Assembly: GCA_964499575.1 (NCBI GenBank)
Contig: CAZCLK010000045.1
Location: 1-5,428, forward strand
Origin: JAAYCT01 sp964499575
Lineage (GTDB): Bacteria > Bacillota > Clostridia > Saccharofermentanales > Saccharofermentanaceae
Direction: 5' to 3'
Length of the DNA stretch: 5,428 bases
Under the pieces are notes generated by a model. That model was given only the letters and a program-made list of their open reading frames with translations. It ran no database searches and was not told where the DNA came from. Of this stretch, positions 5,332-5,428 are shown piece by piece (the stretch's first letter is position 1; each line of letters opens with the position of its first letter). The position numbers and the translations under genes are program-made.

Positions 5332-5428
5332 CCCTTGCGTATTCCGGCGCAAGTCGCCACCCGATTCCGATTCATTCCGCCACCTGATTCCGATTGAAGT
5401 CGCCACCCAATTCCGATTCATTCCGCCA
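5332..5428. repeat. 23-bp tandem repeat, likely terminal repeats of an IS21-family element
   Basis: Three full copies of a 23-bp unit begin at 5355, 5378 and 5401. Five bases of a fourth (5424-5428) run into the window edge. The core is CGCCACCYRATTCCGATT. The last five bases of the copies alternate (CATTC, GAAGT, CATTC), so there is also a 46-bp higher-order period: 5351-5382 and 5397-5428 are 32-mers with one difference. A degenerate copy at 5332-5354 keeps ATTCCG and AAGT. Multiple short repeats of this look at the ends are a known trait of the IS21 family (istA/istB). A possible element tip is TGCGTATTCCGG at 5335. The transposase genes would lie beyond the window, so the family assignment is inferred. 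Confidence 0.6.

Overview
The window looks like part of a chromosome from a Desulfuromonadales/Geobacter-type deltaproteobacterium. This is inferred from memory of the style of the cold-shock protein tail, of the small lysine-rich proteins, and of the short protein joining a cysteine motif to sigma region 4. No 16S or housekeeping gene is present to prove it.

Left part (1-1721): the last 26 codons of a cold-shock (CspA-type) protein, then a run of short genes, most of them coding basic proteins. These are a weak 43-aa candidate (219-350), a 63-aa Lys/Gln-rich protein (367-558), an AT-rich 135-aa protein that I do not recognise (666-1073), a weak 27-aa candidate (1127-1210), a 37-aa Lys-rich protein (1240-1353), and a 99-aa protein (1422-1721) that joins a CX4C-X11-CX4C motif to an almost canonical RpoD region 4.2. 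Most have their own Shine-Dalgarno sequence. All run on the + strand.

Middle (1722-2236): about 500 bases without a convincing gene. It starts with what looks like the decayed left end of an IS3-family element (about 1753-1840): a TG...CCCCCC terminus, a G-rich ribosome binding site and an orfA-like start that stops after four codons.

Right part (2237-5046): two consecutive + strand genes for exported serine hydrolases of the penicillin-binding-protein/class C beta-lactamase fold. The first is AmpH-like with a Sec signal peptide. The second is a lipoprotein with an extra C-terminal beta-rich domain. Both keep an SxxK motif. They probably act in the cell envelope on peptidoglycan peptides or other amide/ester substrates. 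Neither can be called an antibiotic-resistance enzyme from sequence alone.

Right edge (5047-5428): non-coding, with two clear hairpins and a weak terminator-like structure. It ends in a 23-bp tandem repeat (phase positions 5355, 5378, 5401, 5424) that resembles the multiple terminal repeats of IS21-family elements and probably marks an element continuing past the window. The hydrolase pair is therefore bracketed by traces of mobile elements, while the left cluster looks like a small-protein neighbourhood tied to nucleic-acid binding. The most interesting objects are the Cys4/sigma-4 protein and the group of small basic proteins beside the cold-shock gene. No complete new defence or mobile system is visible.
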